From contig CAMDSS010000060.1 in assembly GCA_945907085.1 (NCBI GenBank), forward strand, positions 1-9,259: DNA of 9,259 nucleotides, in the 5' to 3' direction. Every line of letters starts with the position of its first letter. Position 1 is the stretch's first letter. Under the pieces are notes generated by a model that worked only from the letters and a program-made list of their open reading frames with translations, had not been told where the DNA came from and made no database searches. This stretch comes from Cyanobium sp. NIES-981. GTDB taxonomy: Bacteria; Cyanobacteriota; Cyanobacteriia; PCC-6307; Cyanobiaceae. Position numbers and translations under genes: made by a program. This document shows positions 1 to 6,405 of this stretch, one piece after another.

Positions 1-567
1 GCCGAGGTTTTTGCCGGGGTAGAAGCTCCAGGCCACCGCGTCGCCATGGGCGCCGATGCGCCGGCCCTTGTAGCGTGCGCCGTGCGCTTGGGCCGCGTCT
101 TCCAGCACGCGCAGACCGTGCTTGCGGGCGATGACGAGGATGGGGTCGAGGTCGGCGGGTTGGCCATACAAATGCACCGGCAGGATCACTTTTGTCCGTG
201 GGGTGATCGCCGCCTCAATGCCCGTTGGGTCGATGTTGTAGGTGGCTTCCACGGGCTCTACCGGCACCGGCGTAGCGCCGCACTGGCTCACGGCTAGCCA
301 GGTGGCGATATAAGTGTTGGATGGCACGATCACCTCGTCGCCCGGGCTAACGCCCATCGCCAGCAGGGCGAGGTGAAGCGCATCAAGGCCGTTGGCCACG
401 CCGATGGCGTGACTGGCTTCGCAATAGGTAGCCCATTCAGCCTCGAAGGCATCGACCTCGGGGCCGAGGATGTACCAGCCGCTGTCCAACACGCGGCCGA
501 TAGCCGCGTCAATTTCAGGCTTAAGCTCCCTGTAGGAGGCCCCAACGTCGAGAAAGGGAAATTTCAT
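1..567 (-). CDS. DegT/DnrJ/EryC1/StrS-family sugar aminotransferase (FdtB/QdtB-like), 3' end outside window
   Basis: PLP-dependent transaminase expected to aminate C3 of a dTDP-3-keto-6-deoxyhexose in the cytoplasm. The first 189 residues are visible (start MKFPFLDVGASYRELKPEI), about half of the usual 360-380. Seen: a cofactor-site stretch GDEVIVPSNTYIATW near residues 77-90, EDAAQAHGA near 156-164 whose Asp157 should contact the pyridine nitrogen, and SFYPGKNLG at 181-189 whose Lys186 is the expected Schiff-base lysine. The reading frame runs open through the left edge, so the end is cut by the window and not by a mutation. ATG at 567 is chosen because AGGGA lies just upstream and because family members begin in this way. 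It follows the fused ketoisomerase gene by 51 bases on the same strand, as FdtB follows FdtA in Fuc3NAc clusters. The epimer made (Fuc3N or Qui3N) cannot be told from this gene. Confidence 0.93.
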   Translation of the reverse strand, partial: MKFPFLDVGASYRELKPEIDAAIGRVLDSGWYILGPEVDAFEAEWATYCEASHAIGVANGLDALHLALLAMGVSPGDEVIVPSNTYIATWLAVSQCGATPVPVEPVEATYNIDPTGIEAAITPRTKVILPVHLYGQPADLDPILVIARKHGLRVLEDAAQAHGARYKGRRIGAHGDAVAWSFYPGKNLG

Positions 568-618
568 TTGTTCCCTGTCAATTTTTTTAGGTGTAAGTAG
601 TTTGGCGACCACCTTACT

Positions 619-1386
619 TTACCCGAAACGGGCTTTTTCTGCCAGAAAATCATCATAGGTACGCAAATAGTCTTCCGATTCGTAAGGACGGGAAGCAAAG
701 ACGAGAAGAGCTGCATCGGAGCTATAACGATATTGGGTTCCCCAAATCATTTCTGGCATGAAAATGCCCATATCAGGCCGATCAAGGATGACTTCGCAGC
801 GCTGAACGCCATCATCAAGAAGAACCCGGCATGAGCCGTGAAGACAGATTAGAAATTGCTGGCAGCGCTTATGGGCATGTTCACCTCGCAGTTCGACCGA
901 AGGGACACCAAACACGGCGAAATATCGGGAGGGGGAAAATGGCAATTCGGTCGGCACCTCACCCACTGTTAGCGAACCACGTGCGTCGGTGACCCTCCGC
1001 ATCAAGTAAAGCGCACTCTCCCCCACGTCAAGCGGTATTCGTGCCGGACGTTCAATGTTTCCAAGGCTCTGAACATCGATCAGCCGTGAATTGGCTCGAT
1101 GACCGTAAGGAGCGCGGTCCACGTAGCCTACGATTTGTGCTGGGTTGCCCTCCATGATGGCGTTGGGAGGAACGGAGCGAAGCACAACCGCCCCGGCACG
1201 CACCCAGGCACCTTGGCCGACCGTGACGCCCTCGGCAATCACACATCCAGCATCCAGGCGCGCATTGGCGCGGATGACGATGTTTTTGCCGGCAAGGATT
1301 ACGAAGGCCCCTAGCGTAGCCCCGAGCTCTATTCGGGCATCCTCAGGAATTATGTAGTCGCTGCCAAATGCTGTTAGCGTGTTCAT
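619..1386 (-). CDS. Fused acetyltransferase / dTDP-4-keto-6-deoxyglucose 3,4-ketoisomerase (WxcM/FdtD-like)
   Basis: A 255-residue two-domain enzyme. Residues about 10-88 form a short left-handed beta-helix acyltransferase with hexapeptide-like repeats (LGATLGAFVILAG, NARLDAGCVIAEG) ending in the typical IMEGNPAQIVGYV. Residues about 100-255 are a FdtA/WxcM cupin: RYFAVFGVPSVELRGEHAH, then QFLICLHGSCRVLLDDG, with the HAH pair (His170, His172) at the position of the catalytic histidines of FdtA-type ketoisomerases. Known biology: this family converts dTDP-4-keto-6-deoxyglucose to the 3-keto sugar used by the following aminotransferase, and WxcM/FdtD proteins also carry an N-acetyltransferase domain. 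The acyltransferase half is much shorter than a free-standing enzyme, so it may be partial or non-catalytic. ATG at 1386 has no clear Shine-Dalgarno sequence. A small upstream reading frame overlaps it as ATGA. Confidence 0.9.
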   Translation of the reverse strand: MNTLTAFGSDYIIPEDARIELGATLGAFVILAGKNIVIRANARLDAGCVIAEGVTVGQGAWVRAGAVVLRSVPPNAIMEGNPAQIVGYVDRAPYGHRANSRLIDVQSLGNIERPARIPLDVGESALYLMRRVTDARGSLTVGEVPTELPFSPSRYFAVFGVPSVELRGEHAHKRCQQFLICLHGSCRVLLDDGVQRCEVILDRPDMGIFMPEMIWGTQYRYSSDAALLVFASRPYESEDYLRTYDDFLAEKARFG

Positions 1387-1547
1387 GTGGCTTGCTGGTT
1401 CAAGAGACTATTACTCACGTAATAGTGACTGAGTCCTCTAGAAAACCTCCGATAGCGCTCACGATAGACGGGAATTACTCTACGATCCAACTGATAGTAA
1501 TATGCAATATTAAATTCGGCAGATTTTACGGCTCCCGAACCGCTCAT
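1383..1547 (-). CDS. Possible 54-residue small ORF overlapping the next start (doubtful)
   Basis: An open frame from ATG at 1547 encodes about 54 residues, rich in Tyr and Arg (AYYYQLDRRVIPVYRERY in the middle), and its TGA overlaps the ATG of the fused ketoisomerase gene as ATGA. That overlap is the usual form of translational coupling and is the only strong argument for it. I do not recognise any family, the region is AT-rich and contains two inverted repeats, and no clear ribosome binding site precedes it. It may be the C-terminal scrap of a lost gene or chance. Confidence 0.2.
   Translation of the reverse strand: MSGSGAVKSAEFNIAYYYQLDRRVIPVYRERYRRFSRGLSHYYVSNSLLNQQAT
1407..1426. promoter_or_regulatory. 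Perfect 8-bp inverted repeat ahead of the fused ketoisomerase gene
   Basis: ACTATTAC and GTAATAGT flank TCAC. The element lies 21 to 40 bases upstream of the ATG at 1386. It could be an operator or a hairpin in the leader. A second perfect palindrome, TAATAT-GCA-ATATTA, lies at 1498-1512 in the same AT-rich stretch. Function is inferred from position only. Confidence 0.4.
1498..1512. repeat. AT-rich 15-base palindrome (6-bp arms)
   Basis: TAATAT and ATATTA surround GCA. It lies in the AT-rich 1387-1560 stretch upstream of the fused ketoisomerase gene and could belong to a promoter or operator. No convincing -35/-10 pair can be fixed around it. Confidence 0.3.
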
Positions 1548-1657
1548 GAAACTGCCACACTTGCTAGTTGCCCCTCCGCACCTCAAAATGTGCTGACTTG
1601 AAGCCTAGGTGGTCGACGGCATAAGCACACACCACTCAGCGCCGATTCCATGGAGGC

Positions 1658-1912
1658 CTAACGTAGCCGGCCGCTCTGCAAAATCCATGAGCCCCAGCAA
1701 AAGCTGTCGCCCTGCGGCTCGTTCAGGCGCACGGTGACGATCGATTCGTATTCGTATTCGATGATGAAATAGACTTGGTCGTTATCCTGGGTTTAGTGGG
1801 CGAGCCACGCATGCTGGTCGGCCAGATCGGCGCTTAAATAGCCCGATTTTTAGGCAGCTGTGCGCAGCGGAAGGATGAAAGGCACGTCTTCTACCGCTGC
1901 ATCGCAGAGCAT
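1658..1912 (-). pseudogene. Decayed short gene, three in-frame stops, family unknown
   Basis: One reading frame from ATG at 1912 to TAG at 1658 gives three protein-like segments separated by TAA codons: a 20-residue start (MLCDAAVEDVPFILPLRTAA), an 18-residue middle (SGYLSADLADQHAWLAH) and a 43-residue end containing VYFIIEYEYESIVTVRLNEP. The putative start is 5 bases after the stop of the acetyltransferase gene, as expected for an operon neighbour. The stops are at 1850-1852 and 1793-1795, and the frame ends at 1658-1660. EYEYE is encoded by a short ATTCGT tandem (about 1744-1760). I do not recognise the family. This could be a decayed small gene of about 84 codons or a fortunate reading of intergenic DNA. 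Confidence 0.35.
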
Positions 1913-1917
1913 CAACT

Positions 1918-2433
1918 TTAACAACCGAGTGCGCCGACTCCCGCAGCTGGATTGGTGCCGGCGTGCTCATCGCTACCCCCGAGGGTGCGCACAATGCGCG
2001 CCGGGTTGCCGAAGACCACCGCGCCATCGGGCACATCCCGGGTCACCACCGCGCCCGCCCCCACCATGGCGTGTCGGCCAATCGTGATTCCCGGCAGAAT
2101 CGTCGCCCCCCCCCCGATGGAAGCCCCGGCCTTGACGGTGGTCACCGCAAAGGCTGATGGGTACACCTTGCTGCGAGGGAAGGAGTCATTAGTAAAGGTC
2201 ACGTTGGGGCCGATGAACACGTCGTCCTCGATGCGCAGACCGTCCCAAAGCTGGACGCCAGATTTTATCGTGACGCGGTCACCAATAATCACATCATTCT
2301 CAATTAGGACATGGGAGCAGATGTTGCAGTCGGCACCGATGCGAGCATTTGGGAGGATGACAACGAATTGCCAGACGTGGGTGGAGGGGGCGATATTTGA
2401 AGATTGAACTTCAGCAAGGTGATGAATAGCCAT
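1918..2433 (-). CDS. Left-handed beta-helix sugar N-acetyltransferase (FdtC/WbbJ-like)
   Basis: Predicted to transfer acetyl from acetyl-CoA to the 3-amino group of the dTDP-3-amino-3,6-dideoxyhexose made by the neighbouring enzymes. From ATG at 2433 it is 171 residues. Hexapeptide repeats run through the protein (for example NARIGADCNICSHVLIENDV). Family blocks follow: KSGVQLWDGLRIEDDVFIG, then FTNDSFPRSK, then ATILPGITIG, and the closing VVFGNPARI. The frame is open further to 2496, but those 21 residues lie inside the flippase gene and have no family character, so 2433, 8 bases after the flippase stop, is preferred. A run of ten G on the coding strand (2106-2115) encodes Gly107-Gly109 within SIGGGAT, and slippage there would inactivate the protein. 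The fused protein downstream carries another acetyltransferase domain, so one of the two may be redundant. Confidence 0.9.
   Translation of the reverse strand: MAIHHLAEVQSSNIAPSTHVWQFVVILPNARIGADCNICSHVLIENDVIIGDRVTIKSGVQLWDGLRIEDDVFIGPNVTFTNDSFPRSKVYPSAFAVTTVKAGASIGGGATILPGITIGRHAMVGAGAVVTRDVPDGAVVFGNPARIVRTLGGSDEHAGTNPAAGVGALGC
2106..2115. repeat. C10 homopolymer (G10 on coding strand) inside acetyltransferase gene
   Basis: Ten consecutive C on the plus strand. On the coding strand the run fills three Gly codons and the first base of an Ala codon, in frame. Runs of this length are prone to slippage and to sequencing error. Confidence 0.9.
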
Positions 2434-2440
2434 TCTTAAG

Positions 2441-3949
2441 TCATCCGCAACTGCAAACCGCACGTAGCCCAGGAATTTTGTTGACAGCTCGGGCAATTGG
2501 ATGATCTGCTCCTATACGGTGTAACAAACTCCGCAACGCGTAAAGCGAAGCAACGAGAGTAAATACGCTTCCCACAGCTGACGCAGGCCATACAGGCACG
2601 TTGATTACCATCACAAAAACAATAGCCAATAACGACACAGCGCGCCAGGCGATGTGTCGCGCAGCTCGGGACCACCTAAACCCGGTTAGCGATCGGCAAA
2701 CTGCATAAACTATAATGGCGTAACCGATGTACAATGCAAAAAAAGCAATTGCAACGCCTTCGATGCCAAACAAACTCAGCCCGATGGCGATCAATACAAT
2801 GTGCAGAAGATTAGCACCGGTCTCGGTGAGCAAAAACCACCGCCCCTTGCCCAAGGCCAACATCACATAACCTAGCGGCCATGAGATCACTCGACCTAAG
2901 CAACCCAGGATGAACCATTGCACCAGACCAACAGCGGGCAGGAATTCACTGGTATAAAAAACCCGGACCAGCCACGGCGCCAACACCATGGTGGCTAGCA
3001 GGCCGGGCAGCGCCAGTAAAAGCCCGATTTCGGTTTGTTCATTGACCAGCCGGTTCAATGCTCCATTATCTGTTGCGACGGCGGTAAGGCGAGGGTAGTA
3101 GTCCGCGCCCATGGCACCGAGCACGAAATTGACGAAAATGCCCGATAAAGCGAAAGCAGAGCTATAAATGCCCACGCCGTCTACACCAGCTTGTTGCGTT
3201 ATTAGCGTGATGGTGATGTAGCTTACCGCGCTGATCATGAGGCCATTCCACATCATCACCAGCCCCAGCTTCACCATGTCGCCCGCCTCGGCAAAGGTCT
3301 GGCGCCAGGTGAGAGACACCGCCGGCACCGGCACTTTTCGGGCGAAGAACCACGAGAGCGCGAGCTGCAGCGCCGACACTATGACCAGAGCAGGAACAAT
3401 GCCGCGCAAACCAATGGTGGCGTAGAAGCCGAGAGCAGCCACGGTGCCGAATGCTGCACCGAAAACATTGGCGCGACCCATGTCGCCAAGGCGACGCATG
3501 CCCTGGATCAGTGCTATCTGTCCACCAGATAGGTTCCCAAACAGAATGATGATGCCAAGCGCGACGATGTCGGGAACGTAATCGCGACTGCCAAATGTAA
3601 GCTCACTGATCAGCGGGCTGAGTAGCATCATCGCCGCCATACCGACAAGACCGGTGAGCCAACAGATGCGGCGCAGAGTGAGAACCGCGCGCCCGATGGC
3701 CTGTTGATCACCCTTGCCGACCGCTGCCGCTACTTCGCGTACTGCGCTGGATTGAATGCCTAATCCAGCGATCGTGCCGATCAGGCCTTGGACAGCAGTG
3801 AAGTTGGCGTTTAGCCCAACGCCAGCGCTTCCTAGGAATACTGCGGCAAACTTAACTCGCACCATGCCCAAAAGCAGGTTGATACCCGCCGCTCCGCCCA
3901 TAATGAATGATGACTTGAAGATCTGGGCGTAGGAATTCTTTGAATTCAC
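2441..3949 (-). CDS. Wzx-type O-antigen/polysaccharide flippase (MOP superfamily)
   Basis: Integral membrane protein of 502 residues expected to flip undecaprenyl-linked repeat units to the periplasmic face. The sequence begins with a short polar head (MNSKNSYAQIFKSSFIMGG) and then shows a long series of hydrophobic segments, by eye 12 or more. Family features include GGAAGINLLLGMVRVKFAAV at the start, LGIQSSAVREVAAAV in the first loop, and GADYYPRLTAVATD in the middle loop, as in WzxE-like O-antigen translocases. Length fits the usual 420-510. The start is GTG at 3949, six bases after the stop of the epimerase remnant, with no clear ribosome binding site, so it was probably coupled to an intact upstream epimerase once. 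It ends 8 bases before the acetyltransferase start. It is the natural exporter for the 3-acetamido-dideoxyhexose unit made by its neighbours. Confidence 0.9.
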   Translation of the reverse strand: MNSKNSYAQIFKSSFIMGGAAGINLLLGMVRVKFAAVFLGSAGVGLNANFTAVQGLIGTIAGLGIQSSAVREVAAAVGKGDQQAIGRAVLTLRRICWLTGLVGMAAMMLLSPLISELTFGSRDYVPDIVALGIIILFGNLSGGQIALIQGMRRLGDMGRANVFGAAFGTVAALGFYATIGLRGIVPALVIVSALQLALSWFFARKVPVPAVSLTWRQTFAEAGDMVKLGLVMMWNGLMISAVSYITITLITQQAGVDGVGIYSSAFALSGIFVNFVLGAMGADYYPRLTAVATDNGALNRLVNEQTEIGLLLALPGLLATMVLAPWLVRVFYTSEFLPAVGLVQWFILGCLGRVISWPLGYVMLALGKGRWFLLTETGANLLHIVLIAIGLSLFGIEGVAIAFFALYIGYAIIVYAVCRSLTGFRWSRAARHIAWRAVSLLAIVFVMVINVPVWPASAVGSVFTLVASLYALRSLLHRIGADHPIARAVNKIPGLRAVCSCG

Positions 3950-3955
3950 GCGTGT

Positions 3956-4132
3956 CTATCTCGTTGCAAATTGCGTGATGTACCAGGGCACGGATTTCGG
4001 GATACCAGCGCCGATGTGATGGGTGTGTTCGTAACCCAGCAGGCGGCGGGCTTTCGAGATGCCGGCCTGGCTGTGGCGCACATCGCCGGCGCGATAAGCG
4101 CCGGAAGTGGGTTGCTTGCTGGGCTGATGGCC
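3956..4132 (-). pseudogene. C-terminal fragment of a UDP-GlcNAc 4-epimerase-type SDR (WbpP/TviC-like)
   Basis: A frame of 58 codons ending in TAG at 3956-3958 carries YRAGDVRHSQAGISKARRLL followed by GYE and, near its end, PWYI. This is the characteristic C-terminal block of extended SDR epimerases such as WbpP, TviC and WbgU (about 340 residues). A TGA at 4133-4135 closes the frame upstream and no further family motif, including the N-terminal nucleotide-binding glycines, is found before the gmd remnant. It therefore represents roughly the last 15 percent of a gene lost when the cassette joined the gmd end. The remnant directly precedes the flippase start, showing that the foreign operon once began with, or included, this epimerase. 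It cannot be functional. Confidence 0.8.
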
Positions 4133-4262
4133 TCAAGGCTCAAACCTATGGGTTAAGCCATCGGCTCGGATCGGAATGGGTCAAAGGCGCAAAGGCTGCA
4201 GGACACGCGGCATAACAGCAAGGAGGCCCAGCAACACCTCCATGGCCTGCAGCTCCTCCCGG
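4133..4262. other. Junction scar between gmd remnant and epimerase remnant
   Basis: These 130 bases separate two truncated sugar-nucleotide genes. On the minus strand a short frame reads SREELQAMEVLLGLLAVMPR and continues a few residues to TGA at 4181-4183. It looks like the C-terminal tail of some third protein that I cannot identify. From 4184 back to 4262 this tail runs directly out of the end of gmd in another frame. No terminal inverted repeats, target duplications or transposase pieces were found by eye. Confidence 0.5.
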
Positions 4263-4810
4263 CTAGCTCCCGTAGGCCTCGCGATAATTTACCGTGATCC
4301 AGTAGGCGTAAAGCTTGGATACTCCGTAGGGGCTGCGAGGATAAAAAGGCGTGGTTTCTTTTTGGGGAATCTCTTGCACCAGGCCATAGAGCTCTGAGGT
4401 GCTCGCCTGATAGATCCGAGTTTTTTCTTGGAGCCCCAGCATCCGCACGGCCTCGAGGATGCGCAGGGTGCCGAGGGCATAGCTGTTAGCCGTGTATTCC
4501 GGAGCCTCAAAGCTCACCGCCACATGGCTCTGGGCACCGAGGTTGTAGATCTCATCTGGCTGCACCTGCTGGATGATCCGGATCAGACTGGTGCTGTCCG
4601 TTAGATCGCCGTAATGCAGCACCAGGCGCGGATCCTGCTCGTGGGGATCTTGATAGAGATGGTCAATACGGCTGGTATTGAAACTGCTGGCCCGGCGTTT
4701 GATCCCGTGCACCGCATAGCCCTTCCCCAAGAGCAGCTCAGCCAGATAACTGCCGTCTTGCCCCGTAATTCCGGTGATTAGGGCTGTTTGGCGGCATTAC
4801 TCTCGGACAT
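4263..4810 (-). pseudogene. gmd: GDP-mannose 4,6-dehydratase, frameshifted at start and truncated
   Basis: The intact enzyme (about 340-370 residues) converts GDP-mannose to GDP-4-keto-6-deoxymannose for fucose-type sugars. Here the family blocks are clear: ALITGITGQDGSYLAELLL (the Rossmann TGxxGQDG loop), VHGIKRRASSFNTSRIDHLY, NLGAQSHVAVSFEAPEY and a YRSPYGVSK-equivalent region with the Tyr and Lys of the active site. After NYREAYG the protein stops at TAG 4263, where normal members continue for nearly 200 residues. The ATG at 4810 (16 bases after the upstream transferase stop) reads MSESNAAK and then hits a stop. Adding one A to the AAA run (plus-strand TTT 4787-4789) would join it to the conserved frame. 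A TTG at 4730 could only start after the nucleotide-binding loop. So two lesions make it a pseudogene, unless the first is a sequencing error. The truncation stands either way. Confidence 0.88.
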
Positions 4811-4826
4811 GGTAATCACGGATCTC

Positions 4827-6191
4827 TTAGATAGATTTGGGAACAGCACCCTTGGCGTTAAACACAAGCCGCATTGTTTTAAATAGGATCAAGACATCGA
4901 GCCAGAAGGAAAAATTTCTGAGGTAATAGAGATCGTAGCTGAGCTTGTTGGCCGCGTCCTCAATCGATGCCCCATAGGGATAGTTCACCTGGGCCCAGCC
5001 GCTCAGCCCTGGGCGGATCGCGTACCTGATCCGGTAGTGGGGGATTTGCTCCTCAAGCATGTGCTCGAATTCGGGCCTTTCCGGCCGGGGCCCAATCAGG
5101 CTCATTTCCCCCATCACCACACTCCACAGCTGGGGCAACTCATCAATACGCGTGAGGCGCAGCAGCTTGCCAATCGAGGTAATGCGCGAATCGCCAGCCC
5201 TGACCCACTGGGCTCCAGAGCGTTCCGCGTCGAGTCCCATGGTTCTCAACTTCCAAACCCGAAAGGGCTGCCCGTTAAGCCCACTGCGTTGCTGCGAATA
5301 GAAGATCGGCCCCCCATCCTCCAGCCGGATCAACAGAGCAGCCACGAGCATCAACGGCATGCTCAACAGCAACAGAATCAAGCTGCCAACCACATCTCCG
5401 ACACGCTTGAGCCGAAGCTGAAAAGCATTCTTAGCAATCGAAAACTCCCCCCGCAGCAAATCGCCAAAACTCAACAGATCGGGAGGGAACCGTTGCAATA
5501 TCGTTTCGCACCAGCCCAAAAGGCTCACAATCACCAATCCATTCCCCTGGAGCTGGATCAACTGTTGCTGCACCCCAGCCGGTAGGGCCTCAATACTGGG
5601 CACCACGATGTTCAAGGCACCTTCGGAGTGGGCCAGCTGGGAATTAGCCTGTTGGCCAAAAGCTTCGATGGGGCAATGGTCGAGGCTGGCTTTTAAACGA
5701 GACCAGGCCAGAAGGTCTGAGAGGTGAGCAGCCTGTTCAGCCGTGCCCAACACCAACCATTGCTGGGCCTCAGAAAAGTGACTGCGTAAGACCCCGTTCA
5801 AGGCGAACTGGATCAGCAAGCTCAAAACCCCAAAACCGAGCAGGAAAGGCAATAAAAAGCTGCGATAGGCAGCAAAATTTTCCGATCCTGCCATCAGCCA
5901 GTTGCAGGCCAGAAAGGCAGACGTGCTAATCAACGTGACCCATAGGGTATCGAAGCCTTGCCTTACAAAAGGAGCCCTACCTCGATCATTCGCGTCGTAA
6001 TACCTGCCCAGCACATAGCTAGCAACAATCCAGACCCCTAACAGCAAGAGAATGGGCAGATAGAACTCAGGCCACACTCCAAAACGGGCCCGAAACACCA
6101 GCCAATAGCCAAGGCTAAACAGCAGGCAATCAACAAAGATTGCGATTAAAAGCCTACGCCTTGAGATCAACCAGGGAAGCCGCAGTTGCAC
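4827..6191 (-). CDS. Polyprenyl glycosylphosphotransferase, WbaP/WcaJ type (initiating enzyme)
   Basis: Membrane enzyme that starts a polysaccharide repeat unit by moving a sugar-1-phosphate from a nucleotide sugar to undecaprenyl phosphate. The N-terminal half has four hydrophobic segments (LLIAIFVDCLLFSLGYWLVF is the first). A soluble linker with a degenerate Rossmann-like part (QWLVLGTAEQ) follows, then the catalytic domain: KRVGDVVGSLILLLLSMPL, GPIFYSQQRSGLNGQPF, VWKLRTM, LRLTRIDELPQLW containing the Asp-Glu dyad, SLIGPRPERPEF, and RPGLSGWAQVNYPYG near the C terminus. The frame is open from a TTG at 6314 (495 residues), but the first 41 residues look unlike the family. The GTG at 6191 (VQLRLPWLISRRR, 454 residues) leaves the usual short basic leader before the first membrane segment, so it is preferred. 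Neither start has a clear ribosome binding site. It heads the minus-strand locus and lies 16 bases before gmd. The sugar specificity is unknown. Confidence 0.92.
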   Translation of the reverse strand: MQLRLPWLISRRRLLIAIFVDCLLFSLGYWLVFRARFGVWPEFYLPILLLLGVWIVASYVLGRYYDANDRGRAPFVRQGFDTLWVTLISTSAFLACNWLMAGSENFAAYRSFLLPFLLGFGVLSLLIQFALNGVLRSHFSEAQQWLVLGTAEQAAHLSDLLAWSRLKASLDHCPIEAFGQQANSQLAHSEGALNIVVPSIEALPAGVQQQLIQLQGNGLVIVSLLGWCETILQRFPPDLLSFGDLLRGEFSIAKNAFQLRLKRVGDVVGSLILLLLSMPLMLVAALLIRLEDGGPIFYSQQRSGLNGQPFRVWKLRTMGLDAERSGAQWVRAGDSRITSIGKLLRLTRIDELPQLWSVVMGEMSLIGPRPERPEFEHMLEEQIPHYRIRYAIRPGLSGWAQVNYPYGASIEDAANKLSYDLYYLRNFSFWLDVLILFKTMRLVFNAKGAVPKSI

Positions 6192-6314
6192 AGTGAAAGC
6201 AAATACAAAAAAGGTTGATGATGGAGACCTGCTCTTCAGCGGCCAAGAGAAGAGCCGGTTCTCATCGTCCTTAGAGGCATCAAAAACAGCTAAGGCCAAC
6301 CATGGCCACACCAA

Positions 6315-6405
6315 TCCAAACCCATGGCCGCCGGACAGGAGCTGGGCTCAACCGTCTCGATCAGGCCCCTAGAGCATCGCACGGCTTGCAGCAAATAGGC
6401 CCCAG
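6315..6405. promoter_or_regulatory. Divergent intergenic region, probable promoters
   Basis: The transferase gene runs left and the hypothetical gene runs right from here, so promoters for both should lie in this stretch and, if the GTG start at 6191 is right, in 6192-6314 as well. I cannot place -10 and -35 boxes with confidence. Confidence 0.3.

Larger units (their letters stand above)
1387..1917. other. 531-base region without an intact gene
   Basis: Between the acetyltransferase stop and the fused ketoisomerase start there is no convincing intact gene. The right part (about 1658-1912) holds the decayed frame. The left part (1387-1560) is visibly more AT-rich than its surroundings and holds two inverted repeats and a doubtful small ORF. 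I see nothing in 1561-1657. It is probably the place where an operon gene was lost and where a secondary promoter for the two downstream genes could lie. Confidence 0.6.

Noticed and set aside
1744..1760. ATTCGT tandem repeat as a CRISPR or microsatellite element
   Set aside because: Fewer than three units of six bases. It only encodes EYEYE in the decayed frame.
1952..2407. Plus-strand open frame of 151 codons
   Set aside because: It is the antisense of the acetyltransferase gene, Pro/Ala/Thr-rich and with no family features, while the minus strand shows clear hexapeptide repeats.
3852..4143. Two minus-strand frames across the epimerase remnant and flippase start
   Set aside because: They are off-frame readings. 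The frame with the WbpP-type GDVRHS block is the meaningful one, and it ends at 3956.
4133..4262. Insertion-sequence remnant at the junction
   Set aside because: I looked for terminal inverted repeats, target-site duplications and transposase motifs and found none. Plain recombination explains it better.
4263..4730. gmd as a functional 155-residue protein starting at TTG 4730
   Set aside because: It would begin after the nucleotide-binding loop and lack the C-terminal half, so activity is not credible.
5037..5585. Plus-strand open frame of 182 codons
   Set aside because: It lies opposite the catalytic domain of the glycosylphosphotransferase, is Gln/His/Pro-rich and has no recognisable domain.
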